A program made the translations under genes and the position numbers. This document shows, one piece after another, positions 7,966-15,385 of a stretch of DNA of 36,703 nt. The notes beneath the pieces are model-generated. The model did no database searches. It saw only the letters and a list, made by a program, of their open reading frames with translations, and had not been told where the DNA came from. Every line of letters begins with the position of its first letter. Position 1 is the first letter of the stretch. The stretch is from Deltaproteobacteria bacterium (GTDB lineage: Bacteria > Desulfobacterota > Binatia > HRBIN30 > JACQVA1): assembly GCA_016210005.1 (NCBI GenBank), contig JACQVA010000113.1, positions 1-36,703 of the forward strand. Reading direction: 5' to 3'.

Positions 7966-7997
7966 CCTGCCCTCCGAAGCGTACGTGCGAAGGAGGG
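7966..7997 (+). repeat. palindromic mini-element C in integrase copy 1
   Basis: A 32-bp insertion beginning CCTGCCCTCCGAAGCG and ending GTGCGAAGGAGGG. CCCTCC pairs with GGAGGG. It sits between GCCT and ACCTCGAG; copy 3 reads GCCTACCTTGAG without it, so the insertion left the host bases intact. The length breaks the frame. Confidence 0.75.
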
Positions 7998-8032
7998 ACC
8001 TCGAGAACGGCGGCACCCTGGAGCACGCGCAA

Positions 8033-8100
8033 CCCTTCGCCGAGAGCTTCGGGTTGCAAGCAGACTTGTCCTCCGAAGGCTCTGTTGCCGAAGGAGGATC
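8033..8100 (+). repeat. composite palindromic mini-element D in integrase copy 1
   Basis: A 68-bp element made of a left part (CCCTTCGCCGAGAGCTTCGG, then GTTGCAAG), a short spacer, and a right hairpin from TCCTCCGAAGGC to GCCGAAGGAGGA. It replaces about two codons between the CAA and GCCGCCCAC of the integrase. It combines the two half-types seen separately in A and in B/C. Confidence 0.75.
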
Positions 8101-8244
8101 GCCGCCCACGAATCGCCGCGCACGACGAAGCTCTACGACCGCACCACCGACCAAGTCAGCCTCGGCGAGATCGAGCGGATTGCGATCTGACCTAACAGGG
8201 GCTGACCCTCAGGATCTGCCCACTGGCAAGCATCCGCCGTAAAG

Positions 8245-8263
8245 CGTCGCTTGACGCGCGACG
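8245..8263. promoter_or_regulatory. inverted repeat overlapping the promoter of TA module 2
   Basis: CGTCGC and GCGACG are separated by seven bases that include the putative -35 element TTGACG. The location fits an autoregulatory operator for the HigBA pair that starts at 8286. Confidence 0.4.
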
Positions 8264-8280
8264 TGCTCATCGGCTAGGCT
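8251..8280 (+). promoter_or_regulatory. candidate sigma70-type promoter of TA module 2
   Basis: TTGACG at 8251-8256 and TAGGCT at 8275-8280 are separated by 18 bp. The toxin ATG follows only 6 bp after the -10, so the transcript would have almost no leader. The match is moderate. Confidence 0.4.
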
Positions 8281-8285
8281 GCCTC

Positions 8286-8576
8286 ATGAAGATCCGAAAC
8301 GTGGCCCACCGGGGACTGCGGCGCTTCATCGAGCGCAACGATCCTTCCGGATTGGCCCCGACTATCGTGGAACGGGTTCGGAACATTGTAACGTTCTTGC
8401 AGGAGATGGGAGACGCACAGGAACTCCGCCACGTACCGAGCTGGAAAGCGCACCAGCTCACCGGCGATCGAAAGGGGACCTGGAGCATCACCGTCACCCG
8501 CAACTGGCGGCTCACATTCAAGATCGAACAGGCCGAAGGAGAAATCATCGACCTGGACTATGAGGATTACCACTGA
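8286..8576 (+). CDS. higB: HigB-family toxin
   Basis: Type II toxin that cleaves mRNA on the ribosome. The 96-residue protein is full length for the HigB/killer-protein family. It reads IRNVAHRGLRRFIERND at the start. It then has VPSWKAHQLTGDRKGTWSI and VTRNWRLTFKIEQAEGE, and ends in LDYEDYH, the conserved C-terminus of this family. The antitoxin follows after 14 bp on the same strand. The gene appears intact. It lies between two decayed integrase copies, so it probably travelled with, or was trapped between, these elements. Confidence 0.92.
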   Translation: MKIRNVAHRGLRRFIERNDPSGLAPTIVERVRNIVTFLQEMGDAQELRHVPSWKAHQLTGDRKGTWSITVTRNWRLTFKIEQAEGEIIDLDYEDYH

Positions 8577-8590
8577 AGGGAGACGTAATC

Positions 8591-8920
8591 ATGGTACGTA
8601 TGGCGCGCCCGGCCCACCCGGGACAGTTCATCAGGATGGAAGTGATCGAGCCTCTCGGTCTCTCCGTGACCGATGCCGCGAAGGTTCTCGGCGTGACCCG
8701 GCCCGCACTCTCCGCGCTTCTCAACGGCCGCGCCGCGCTCTCGCCCGACATGGCGTTGCGGATCGAAAAGGCCTTCGGCCCGAAGATGGACACCCTACTC
8801 CAGATGCAGACCGCCTACGAAATCGCCGAGGCCCGCGACAGGGAAGGGGACATCAAGGTCAAACGCTACGTGGCGAAGCCAGCTACCACCCACAACGAGG
8901 CCTACCCTAGCCCACGGTAG
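8591..8920 (+). CDS. higA: HigA-family antitoxin, XRE-type
   Basis: Antitoxin and autorepressor partner of the HigB above. The 109-residue protein has the typical HigA opening ARPAHPGQFIRMEVIEPLGL, the helix-turn-helix SVTDAAKVLGVTRPALSALL with NGRAALSPDMALRIEKAFG, and the tail LLQMQTAYEIAEARDR. The ATG at 8591 has an AAGGGAG ribosome binding site; an ATG nine bases later (MARPAHPG) is an alternative. The gene appears intact. Confidence 0.92.
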   Translation: MVRMARPAHPGQFIRMEVIEPLGLSVTDAAKVLGVTRPALSALLNGRAALSPDMALRIEKAFGPKMDTLLQMQTAYEIAEARDREGDIKVKRYVAKPATTHNEAYPSPR

Positions 8921-8984
8921 CGCGACGGGAGACTTTCAACGCCTGTCTGTTGCCACAGCTTCCGCGCCACCGGCATCACCGCCT

Positions 8985-9016
8985 CCTGCCCTCCGAAGCG
9001 TACGTGCGAAGGAGGG
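8985..9016 (+). repeat. palindromic mini-element C in integrase copy 2
   Basis: Identical over all 32 bases to element C of copy 1 and inserted at the same integrase position. Confidence 0.75.
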
Positions 9017-9051
9017 ACCTGGAGAACGGCGGCACCCTGGAACACGCGCAA

Positions 9052-9119
9052 CCCTTCGCCGAAGGCTTCGGGTTGCAAGCAGACTTGTCCTCCGAAGGCT
9101 CTGTTGCCGAAGGAGGATC
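9052..9119 (+). repeat. composite palindromic mini-element D in integrase copy 2
   Basis: Differs from element D of copy 1 only at two adjacent bases in the left half (GCCGAAGGC versus GCCGAGAGC). The right hairpin is identical. Confidence 0.75.
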
Positions 9120-9234
9120 GCCGCCCACGGGTCGCCTCGAACGACGAAACTCTACGACCGAACCACCGACCAGGTCAGCCTCGACGAGATCCGTCTTGCT
9201 TGGTGTGCCGCCGCAAAGGTGGTAGCTGTAGATC

Positions 9235-9486
9235 ATGCAGCGAGTGATCCGAGTGGTGTACGAGGATGGAGTGTTGAAGCCGCTCCAACCCGTACGGCTG
9301 AGGGAGCGGAAAACCTGTCTCGTCTCCATCTACCCCGAAGACGAGTGGCAGAAGGATTTCGACGCGCTGCTACGCAACGTCCACCGGCGCACGCGGCGGT
9401 TTTCGCCAGCCACGATCGAAGCGGACATCACGAAGGCTCGTGCCGAAGTGAAAGCGAAGCGGCGTGAAGCCAGTCGTTCTGCTTGA
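9235..9486 (+). CDS. AF2212/DUF104-like antitoxin
   Basis: Small antitoxin of a PIN-type TA module. The 83-residue protein begins QRVIRVVYEDGVLKPLQPV followed by RLRERKTCLVSIYPED. IRVVYEDGVxKPLxPVxLxE is the hallmark of this beta-strand-rich antitoxin family. The C-terminus is a basic helix (TIEADITKARAEVKAKRRE). Its 3' end overlaps the start of the PIN gene by 23 bp, a typical coupled arrangement. The gene appears intact, although its toxin is frameshifted. Confidence 0.8.
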   Translation: MQRVIRVVYEDGVLKPLQPVRLRERKTCLVSIYPEDEWQKDFDALLRNVHRRTRRFSPATIEADITKARAEVKAKRREASRSA

Positions 9487-9869
9487 CACGAACGTTTGGG
9501 TCTCGGCTCTACTCAACCCGGAAGGGGCACCAGCCCGCGTAGTGAACCTGTGGCGGGAGGGCGCGTGTCGACGTGGTAGCGACGCTGCCCATTCTGGAGG
9601 AGATTGGCGATGTGCTTCACCGGCCGAGAATCCGGAAGAAGTACGCGATCGACGAGGCGAAGGTGGAAAGCTATCTTCGATTGATCTCCGGACGGGCGAG
9701 CATGGTTTCGGTCACCGGCGCTCTCAAGCTCTGCCGCGACCCTGATGACGACCGAATCCTCGAAGCGGCCAGTGCGGGCAGCGCCGAATACCTCGTCACC
9801 CGCGACGATGATGTGAAGCGCGACCTCGATCTGATCCGCCAGATGGACGCCTTGGCGTCCAGGTGCTGA
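9464..9869 (+). pseudogene. PIN-domain toxin (COG1569-like) with a one-base frameshift
   Basis: PIN toxins are Mg2+-dependent ribonucleases. The first frame, from GTG at 9464, reads VVLLDTNVWVSALLNPEGAP with the first catalytic Asp, then VVNLWREG. From about 9564 a second frame continues without loss as RVDVVATLPILEEIGDVLHR, SMVSVTGALKLCRDPDDDRI and SAEYLVTRDDDVKRDLDL. The catalytic acidic residues are all present. One extra base within GAGGGCGCGTGTC near 9560-9565 explains the break. It may be a real inactivation or an assembly error. Confidence 0.8.
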
Positions 9870-9899
9870 GCGTTTCCCAGTTTCTCGCCAAGCTCAGCC

Positions 9900-10245
9900 G
9901 GTGACGTGAAGGATCGCTTTCCCGAGCGCAAACGCTGGAAGCAGCGGTTGCCCGAGAAGGGCGGCAAGGAGCGTGTCGTCCCGGTTCACCACATCCTTGA
10001 GTGCCTCGGCGCGTACATCGCCATCGCCCATATCCGCGAGCAGAGCGACGGCCCACTTTTCCCGACCCTCACCGCCGCGCCCGGCCGTTGTCGCTAGAAC
10101 CGACGCCCCAGCCCGACGCCTGGCGCATGATCCGCAGGCGCGCGAAGCACGCCGACATCAAGACGACGATCGGTTGCCACACCTTCTGCTCCACCGGCAT
10201 CGCCGCCTACCTTGAGAACGGCGGCACGCTGGAGCACGCCCAGCA
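9900..10245 (+). pseudogene. tyrosine recombinase fragment, copy 3 (no insertions)
   Basis: The frame reads DRFPERKRWKQRLPEKGGKE, VVPVHHILE and SDGPLFPTLTAAPGR. It then shifts and continues as QPDAWRMIRRRAKHADIKT, IGCHTF, STGIAAYLENGGTLEHAQQ. The HxxR motif reads HTFC, so the Arg is lost, and the Tyr region is missing. N- and C-terminal parts are absent. It directly follows the PIN gene. It contains none of the palindromic elements, so it shows what the empty insertion sites look like. Confidence 0.82.
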
Positions 10246-10261
10246 GGTCTGCCCGCCGGGG

Positions 10262-10423
10262 GTTGACCCGGACTGCCGCTTGTTGGATGAAGCTAGCGGC
10301 CTGTGATCTGAACAGGCGGGAAGCCCGGGCGACTATGGGTTCACTGGCACCGAGTTGATTCCTCAGTTTCGCCTGAGCGGGCGCTGACCCGGGAAGCGAA
10401 CCGCGGTGACGCTGCTCGATCTG
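10262..10423 (-). repeat. about 165-bp direct repeat, copy 1
   Basis: Roughly 80-85% identical by eye to 11182-11350. Shared blocks include TTGTTGGATGAAG, GCGGCCTGTGATCTGAACAG, GACTATGGGTTCA and GGTGACGCTGCTCGATCTG. On the minus strand both copies keep one open frame (QIEQRHR, then SAPAQ, LR.QLGA.EPIV, RLFRSQA), and the main length difference is six bases. The two copies bracket the retropepsin cassette. Confidence 0.75.
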
Positions 10424-10546
10424 CCCAGACTGGACTGGACCTTCTTCGGGCTGGCGGGCGCCCGGGCAGAGCGGGGCAGCGGAGGTTGTGATATAAGCAG
10501 CGCGTGGCGCTTAATGGTTTCGCCGACACAGGCAGAAGGTGTGACC

Positions 10547-10807
10547 ATGCATGAGGGCGTGCTGACCCTTGCGGAGATCGAGGCCCGTTTCGAAGCGGAA
10601 TGGGTTTTGATCGACGATCCCCGTACGGATGAAGCCTTGGAGGTGCAGGGCGGCAGAGTCTGCTGGCACAGCAAGGATCGCGACGAGGTCTACCGCAAGG
10701 CCATCGAATTGCGTCCGCACCGGTTCGCGGTGCTCTACACCGGCAAGATGCCGGCGGACACGGCGATTGTCCTATGGGCGCTCCCTTCAATCCGCGCGAG
10801 GGATTGA
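10547..10807 (+). CDS. small hypothetical protein, partner of the retropepsin-like gene
   Basis: The 86-residue protein begins MHEGVLTLAEIEARFEAEWV, continues LIDDPRTDEALEVQGGRVCW and HSKDRDEVYRKAIEL, and ends near IVLWALPSIRARD. I do not recognise a named family. The short acidic helical N-terminus and beta-rich middle resemble small proteins often encoded just before retropepsin-like genes. The ATG at 10547 has GAAGG in front of it. A TATAAG at 10492-10497 may be a -10 element, though its -35 is weak. It overlaps the next gene by 34 bp, so the two are probably coexpressed in an antitoxin/toxin-like layout. Confidence 0.6.
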   Translation: MHEGVLTLAEIEARFEAEWVLIDDPRTDEALEVQGGRVCWHSKDRDEVYRKAIELRPHRFAVLYTGKMPADTAIVLWALPSIRARD

Positions 10808-11157
10808 TCATCGTTGCGGCGGAGTTGTGGGGGCCTTGGGGCAGCTCAGTGCTCCGCCTCGCCCTCGACACTGGTGCCACGAGCACGGTGATAAACGTCG
10901 GCGTACTGGTAGCCATTGGCTATGATCCGGCACTGGCGCCGGATCGAGTTCAAGTCACCACCGGGAGCGGCATCGAGTTTGCGCCTCGGGTCACCCTGCA
11001 GCAGATCGCCGCGCTGGGTCAGCTGCGCGCGGGTTTCGCCGTGCTCGGCCACACGTTGCCGCCCAGCGCGGGCGTCGACGGGCTGCTCGGTCTCGATTTC
11101 CTGCGTGGCGGGCGGCTCACGGTCGATCTGCGCAGCGGCCAGGTCATGCTGGAGTGA
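10774..11157 (+). CDS. retropepsin-like aspartic protease
   Basis: Predicted dimeric aspartic protease of the clan AA retropepsin type. The 127-residue protein has the catalytic motif LRLALDTGATSTVI at about residues 27-40. A flap-like middle follows (VQVTTGSGIEFAPRVTLQQI). Then comes VDGLLGLDFLRGGRLTVDL, the second conserved hydrophobic-Gly signature. It has no signal peptide, so it is probably cytoplasmic. It overlaps the small upstream gene by 34 bp. The two-gene unit is bounded by a roughly 165-bp direct repeat, suggesting it moved as a cassette. The substrate is unknown. Confidence 0.8.
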   Translation: MGAPFNPREGLIIVAAELWGPWGSSVLRLALDTGATSTVINVGVLVAIGYDPALAPDRVQVTTGSGIEFAPRVTLQQIAALGQLRAGFAVLGHTLPPSAGVDGLLGLDFLRGGRLTVDLRSGQVMLE

Positions 11158-11181
11158 GAGTCCGAGCGCCCAGCGCCGCGT

Positions 11182-11350
11182 GTTGACCCGGCATGCAGTT
11201 TTGTTGGATGAAGGTCGCGGCCTGTGATCTGAACAGACGGGGAGCCCGGGCAATGTCGACTATGGGTTCAATGGCACCGAGTTGTTTCCTCAGTTCCACC
11301 TGAGCGGGCGCTGAGCGAGGGAGCGAAGGGCGGTGACGCTGCTCGATCTG
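11182..11350 (-). repeat. about 165-bp direct repeat, copy 2
   Basis: Second copy of the segment at 10262-10423, in the same orientation, starting GTTGACCCGG and ending GCTGCTCGATCTG. On the minus strand it encodes RPSLPRSAPAQVELRKQLGA, with EPIVDIARAPRLFRSQAA after it; copy 1 is two codons shorter in the EPIV..AR part. It may be a remnant coding segment or a non-coding repeat whose frame is open by chance. Confidence 0.75.
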
Positions 11351-11448
11351 AGCGCGCGACGAGAAGCTGAACCTCTCCAACAGCCTCGATTGCTGCGCCG
11401 ATTACTTCCCTGTTGTTGGGGGCGTGCGCTGTCCGGTTCCTGAGTGAG

Positions 11449-12105
11449 ATGCACAACCGAGTTCCCTTCGAATTCATCCTGCTCGAATTAGCATCGAACG
11501 ATTGTCCGGCGCGTCTCCGTCGGGCGGTGGGCGCGGCGACAAAGCACCTCTATGTCGCTGGCAATCTCGCTCTGCTCGGCGGACACGTCGTGGGTCTTCT
11601 CGCGTCACGGGAGGTCGAACCGACTGGCTTGCTAAGGGCTGGGCAGGCATTCAAAGATCTCGTGGCGGCCGATGTCTGCGTCATCGGCGGCTGGCACTCG
11701 CCATTGGAAAGCGCGCTGCTCGAAGCCTCGGAGACGGCTCACGCAGAGCTCGGCATGCTCCTTGCCGCTGGCTCCGAGCACGCGCTGCTTCCGGACCGAA
11801 TAATCGAGCGCATGCAGGACCGTGCGGCGTTTGTGCTGGCTCACTGCAAACCGAACGTGCACCGGGTCAGCCGCACTGCGGCGTTGCGGCGCAATGAGCT
11901 CGTGGTTGCACTATCCGATGTATTGCTGGTCCCACTGGCACCGTCGGGTTCGGCAACGTTAGGCGCCGCAAGACGGGCGGTTGCGGTCGGGAAGCCGGTC
12001 TTGACGATCGACCTCACCGCGAACCGGGAGCTACTCGCCGCCGGGGCTCGGAGTTTCACGAAGGCGGCCCTGACCGATGCACTTGCAAAGTCGTTCGCTG
12101 ATTGA
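11449..12105 (+). CDS. SLOG/DprA-like Rossmann-fold protein
   Basis: DprA/Smf and related SLOG domains bind nucleotides or single-stranded DNA. From the ATG at 11449 the protein has 218 residues; a TTG at 11413 is an alternative start. The visible signature is at the end: RRNELVVALSDVLLVPLAPS, then GSATLGAARRAVAVGKPVLT. This parallels RNRIIAGLSDAVLVVEAxxxSGTLxTAxxALxxGKPV in DprA. Earlier parts are VAADVCVIGGWHSPLESALL and LPDRIIERMQDRAAFVLAHC. It lacks the long N-terminal and C-terminal domains of housekeeping DprA. It ends 30 bp before a methylase gene on the same strand, which suggests a defence-linked role such as sensing nucleotide signals or DNA. That role is inference. Confidence 0.65.
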   Translation: MHNRVPFEFILLELASNDCPARLRRAVGAATKHLYVAGNLALLGGHVVGLLASREVEPTGLLRAGQAFKDLVAADVCVIGGWHSPLESALLEASETAHAELGMLLAAGSEHALLPDRIIERMQDRAAFVLAHCKPNVHRVSRTAALRRNELVVALSDVLLVPLAPSGSATLGAARRAVAVGKPVLTIDLTANRELLAAGARSFTKAALTDALAKSFAD

Positions 12106-12135
12106 GCATAAGGGCGTACACGTGCGGTGGGGCGG

Positions 12136-15100
12136 ATGAGCCAACAGAAGACTCTCGAAGAAATCGTTGTCGAGCAGGCCGATGTGGTGCGACACCAGAT
12201 CGAGGAGGCGGCGGACTTCGCGGAGTCCGAGATGGACTTGCAGGTCGAGGTCGCCAAAGCGCTCGATCACTTCAGTAGCGTCGCACATCTGCCCAAGCTC
12301 CGGGCGCACCACAACATCACGATTGGCGAAGGCCGGCCGGATTCGGTGTACGGCTGCGTCTTCGTTGAGTACAAGACGCCGGGACGACTCACTGAAGACA
12401 ACAAGTCTCCCGGCAACAAGGAGCTGATCAAGCAGCTCGAAACGCGCCCGAAGGAATTCCAGAAGGAACTCAAGCGCGACATCACCGAGTTGATCGGCGT
12501 CGGCACCGACGGGCGTTACTTCATCCTCGCGCGCTATCGCAGCGGCAAGTGGGAGATCGGCCAACCGCAGGCGCTCTCCTCGCGCGTTGTCGAGCGCGTG
12601 CTGCGCTATCTCGTTGGCTTGGGCACGGCGGGCAAGCCGTTTCAGCCCGACTATCTGGCCGGCGATTTCGGCGCTGAGAGCGATCGCAAGCTGGCGCGCG
12701 ACGGCATCGGGACGCTCTACGCGCGCGTCCGCGAGATCGAGCAGCGACCCGACGACTTTCCGAAGGGGAAGGTGCTGTTCGATCAATGGCGCATCTTGTT
12801 CGGCGAGGTATGTGGCTACGACGTCAACAAGCTCTCCCCGAAGATCAAAGAGCTGGCGGACTTCTATGGCGTGCACAAGAACCCGAACGCGCCCGCGCTG
12901 CTGTTCGCCGTGCACAGCTACTACGCGCTGTTCATGAAGTTCCTGGCGGCGGAGATTGCGACGACGTTCAATCCGCTGAGCGCATCGTTTCTGCAGCGCT
13001 TGCACCAGACCGGTTCCAGCAAACGGCTGCAGGAGGAGCTACGTGAGTTAGAGGACGGTGGGATCTACCGCCAGCTCGGCATCAAGAACTTCCTCGAAGG
13101 CGACCTCTTCAGTTGGTACCTCGACGCGTGGGATGACCATGTCGAGAAAGTGGTCCGCGATATGGTCGCCTGCTTCGACGAGTACGACGCGAAGACGTTG
13201 GTCGTCGAGCCGGACGAAACCCGCGATCTCCTGAAGAAGCTCTACCAGCAGCTTTTCCCGAAGACGGTCCGCCACGATCTCGGCGAGTACTACACGCCCG
13301 ATTGGCTCGCCGAATTGGTGATGCAGCGCGTTGGCTACACCGGCGATCCGGACAAGCGGGTGCTCGATCCCGCGTGTGGCAGCGGCACGTTCCTAGTGAT
13401 GGCGATCAACAAGATCCGCGAGTACGCCGCCGAACACACTATTCCGAAGCACCAGCTGCGCCAGAAGATCCTCGCCAACGTCGTCGGCTTCGACCTAAAT
13501 CCGCTCGCCGTCATGGCCGCGCGCACGAACTACTTGCTGGCCCTACGCGACCTGCTCAAACTTGGCGGGGAAGTGGAGATACCCGTCTACCTGTGCGATT
13601 CCATTATGACGCCAGCCGAGCATGGCGAACTCTTCACTGCGGAAGGCAAGGTCGCCACGGGGAAGCTTGGCAAGTTACAGGAGCTGAAAACCAGCGCGGC
13701 ACGTTTCATGATACCGACGGAAATTGCAGGCAGCCGGGAAGTGATCGCCACGTACACCGAGGAACTCGAGCGTTGCGTGCGGGGCAACTACGACGAGGAC
13801 GAGTTCATCAATCGCCTGCGCAGCGAAGGACTGCCCGTAGGCTCCGCGGGCCAGCACAAGGCTCTCTTTCGCCAGGTCAAGAAATTGCGGGCTGAACGGC
13901 GCAACGACATATGGGCACGGATCATCAAGAACAGCTTCGCGCCCCTATTTACCGAGCGGGCTGACTTCGTGCTCGGAAACCCACCCTGGGTCAACTGGGA
14001 AAGCCTACCCAGCGACTATCGCGATGCCACGAAGCATCTGTGGGCCTCCTACGGCTTGTGTGAACGCTTTCTGCCAGCGCTGCGCGGATGGGCGGTGGGA
14101 AGAAGGACCTCTCGGTCCTCTTCGTGTACTCGTCGTTTGACCGATACCTGGCCTCGAAAGGAGCGCTGGGGTTTGTGATCACACAGTCGCTCTTCAAGAC
14201 GGCCGGTGCGGGTGATGGATTCAGGCGCTTCAGAGTCGGCGACAGGGGGCAAATAGGAGTCGTTCACGTCGATGACCTGTCTGCGATTCAGCCCTTTGAA
14301 GGCGCAACCAATCGGACGGCGATCCTCACCTGCACGCGAGGCGAGACCAAATACCCCGTGCCTTACTCCCGCTGGAAGCGTCGCGCGCGCGCAGAGCCCG
14401 TGCGGCAGGAGGATTCGATCACCGTCGTGCGAACTAAACTTCGCATCGATGCTGAGGATGCTTTTCCAGTCAACCGTGCGAAAGCCACATCTCCGTGGCT
14501 AACCTGCAGGAAGGGCCTGGTCCAGACCCTCTCGACGGCGCTCGGGCGTTCGGACTACGCCGGTAGAGCACATGCCGGATCCTGCACTTGGCTGAACGGA
14601 GTCTTTTGGGTTCAGGTGCTCTCCGTAATGCCGTCCGGTGAGCTGGTGATCGAGAACCAGTCGGACATCGGGAAGAAGAAAGTTCGTCAGCGAAGAGCTA
14701 CGGTTGAGCCAGATCTTGTGTTTCCCCTGATTCGCGGGCGCGACGTGACCCCCTTCTCAACGACTCCCACGCTCGCCATAATCCTGCCCCAAGATCCATC
14801 GACCCGTGCACCCATTCCGCTGGGAGCGATGAAGAAGAAATATCCCAAGACCTTCTCGTTTCCTGCAACGTTTGAAGCCGACCTCCGCGGCCGATCGGGG
14901 TTCAAGCGCTACTACGACTCTTCGGATCCCTTCTACGCGATCTACAACGTGGGGCCTTACACAGTAGCGGACTTCAAAGTGGCATGGCCGGAGGTCGGGA
15001 ACACTGTGCAGGCGGCGGCCGTTCTGCCAGCTCCGCTCCCAGGTCATCGCGTGGCCCCAAAGCCCATTGTCCCAGATCACACCTGTATCGCCATAGCCAC

Positions 15101-15383
15101 TGACTCCCGCACGGAGGCGTACTACCTTGCGGCGCTGTTGAATTCCTCCGTAGCGCGCCAGGTTGTCGAATCGTATATCGTGCTCCACCCCTCTCCGCAC
15201 ATTCTCGATCATGTGAGGATTCCGTTGTTCGATCCGAAGTCATCTCTCCACAAAACGATCGCTGAGCTGGGTAAGCGTGCGGCGCAGCATGCGCAGCGAG
15301 ACGAAGCCGAGGGGCTAGGGACAGCGATGAAGGAAATCGACGAAGCGGCCGAGGAGATGTGGGCAACTCTGAAGTCCAAGTAG
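12136..15383 (+). CDS. N6-adenine DNA methylase with nuclease-like N-terminus (frameshifted)
   Basis: A modification (and possibly restriction) enzyme of about 1,080 residues if read through one frameshift. The N-terminus contains E38 in LQVEVAKALDHF and then GRPDSVYGCVFVEYKTPG (D69, E78, K80), which fits a PD-(D/E)XK nuclease core. Methylase motif I is RVLDPACGSGTFLV, and motif IV is DFVLGNPPWVNWESLP, indicating adenine-N6 methylation of the Eco57I/PglX type. The rest (GGGKKDLSVLFVYSSFDRYL, KGALGFVITQSLFKTAGAG, and a target-recognition-like C-terminus) continues in another frame after 14059-14064, where one base appears missing. The helicase gene starts 2 bp after its stop. A GTG nine bases upstream is an alternative start. 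Confidence 0.85.
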
Positions 15384-15385
15384 CC

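Larger units (their letters stand above)
7946..8172 (+). repeat. 227-bp direct repeat, copy 1 (integrase end with elements C and D)
   Basis: This matches 8965-9191 base for base in length, with about 12 differences counted by eye (about 95% identical). All but two of the differences lie outside the palindromic elements. Confidence 0.85.
7235..8190 (+). pseudogene. tyrosine recombinase (phage-type integrase), copy 1, with palindromic insertions
   Basis: The frame reads AAYIEQLQQTHAEPSVKQ, LAAVRMLFNWLVVGQIV and GKTPVLTTEEARELLDSID, the core-binding domain of a site-specific integrase. It continues with DRALIGVLVYSFARIGAA, which holds the first catalytic Arg, and LHEKGGKEHVVPVHH. A TAG at 7781-7783 replaces the expected Trp after QPDA. 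Beyond it the C-terminal part (CHT, RATGITA-like, LENGGTLEHAQ, HESPRTTKLYDRTTDQ-like) is recognisable but split among frames by five short insertions at 7834-8100. The N-terminus is also missing. It is dead, but informative because two sister copies lie downstream. Confidence 0.85.
8951..9191 (+). pseudogene. tyrosine recombinase C-terminal fragment, copy 2
   Basis: Only the catalytic end remains. CHSFRATGITA begins at about 8952, and LENGGTLEHAQ then appears in another frame. The KLYDRTTDQVSLDEI part carries the catalytic Tyr region in a third frame. Elements C and D sit at exactly the same positions as in copy 1, but elements A, B1 and B2 are absent (CACAGCTTCCGCGCCACC is uninterrupted). 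The fragment starts shortly after the HigA gene. Confidence 0.8.
8965..9191 (+). repeat. 227-bp direct repeat, copy 2
   Basis: Partner of 7946-8172 at a constant offset of 1019 bp. The two copies bracket the HigBA module, so recombination between them would delete or mobilise it. Confidence 0.85.

Noticed and set aside
7834-9119. CRISPR array
   Set aside because: The repeated hairpins are irregularly spaced, differ in length and are inserted into integrase coding sequence; there are no uniform spacers and no cas genes.
11449-12105. Housekeeping DNA-processing protein DprA
   Set aside because: Only the Rossmann-type core signature is seen, and length and N-terminal motifs differ from standard DprA; SLOG-like is safer.
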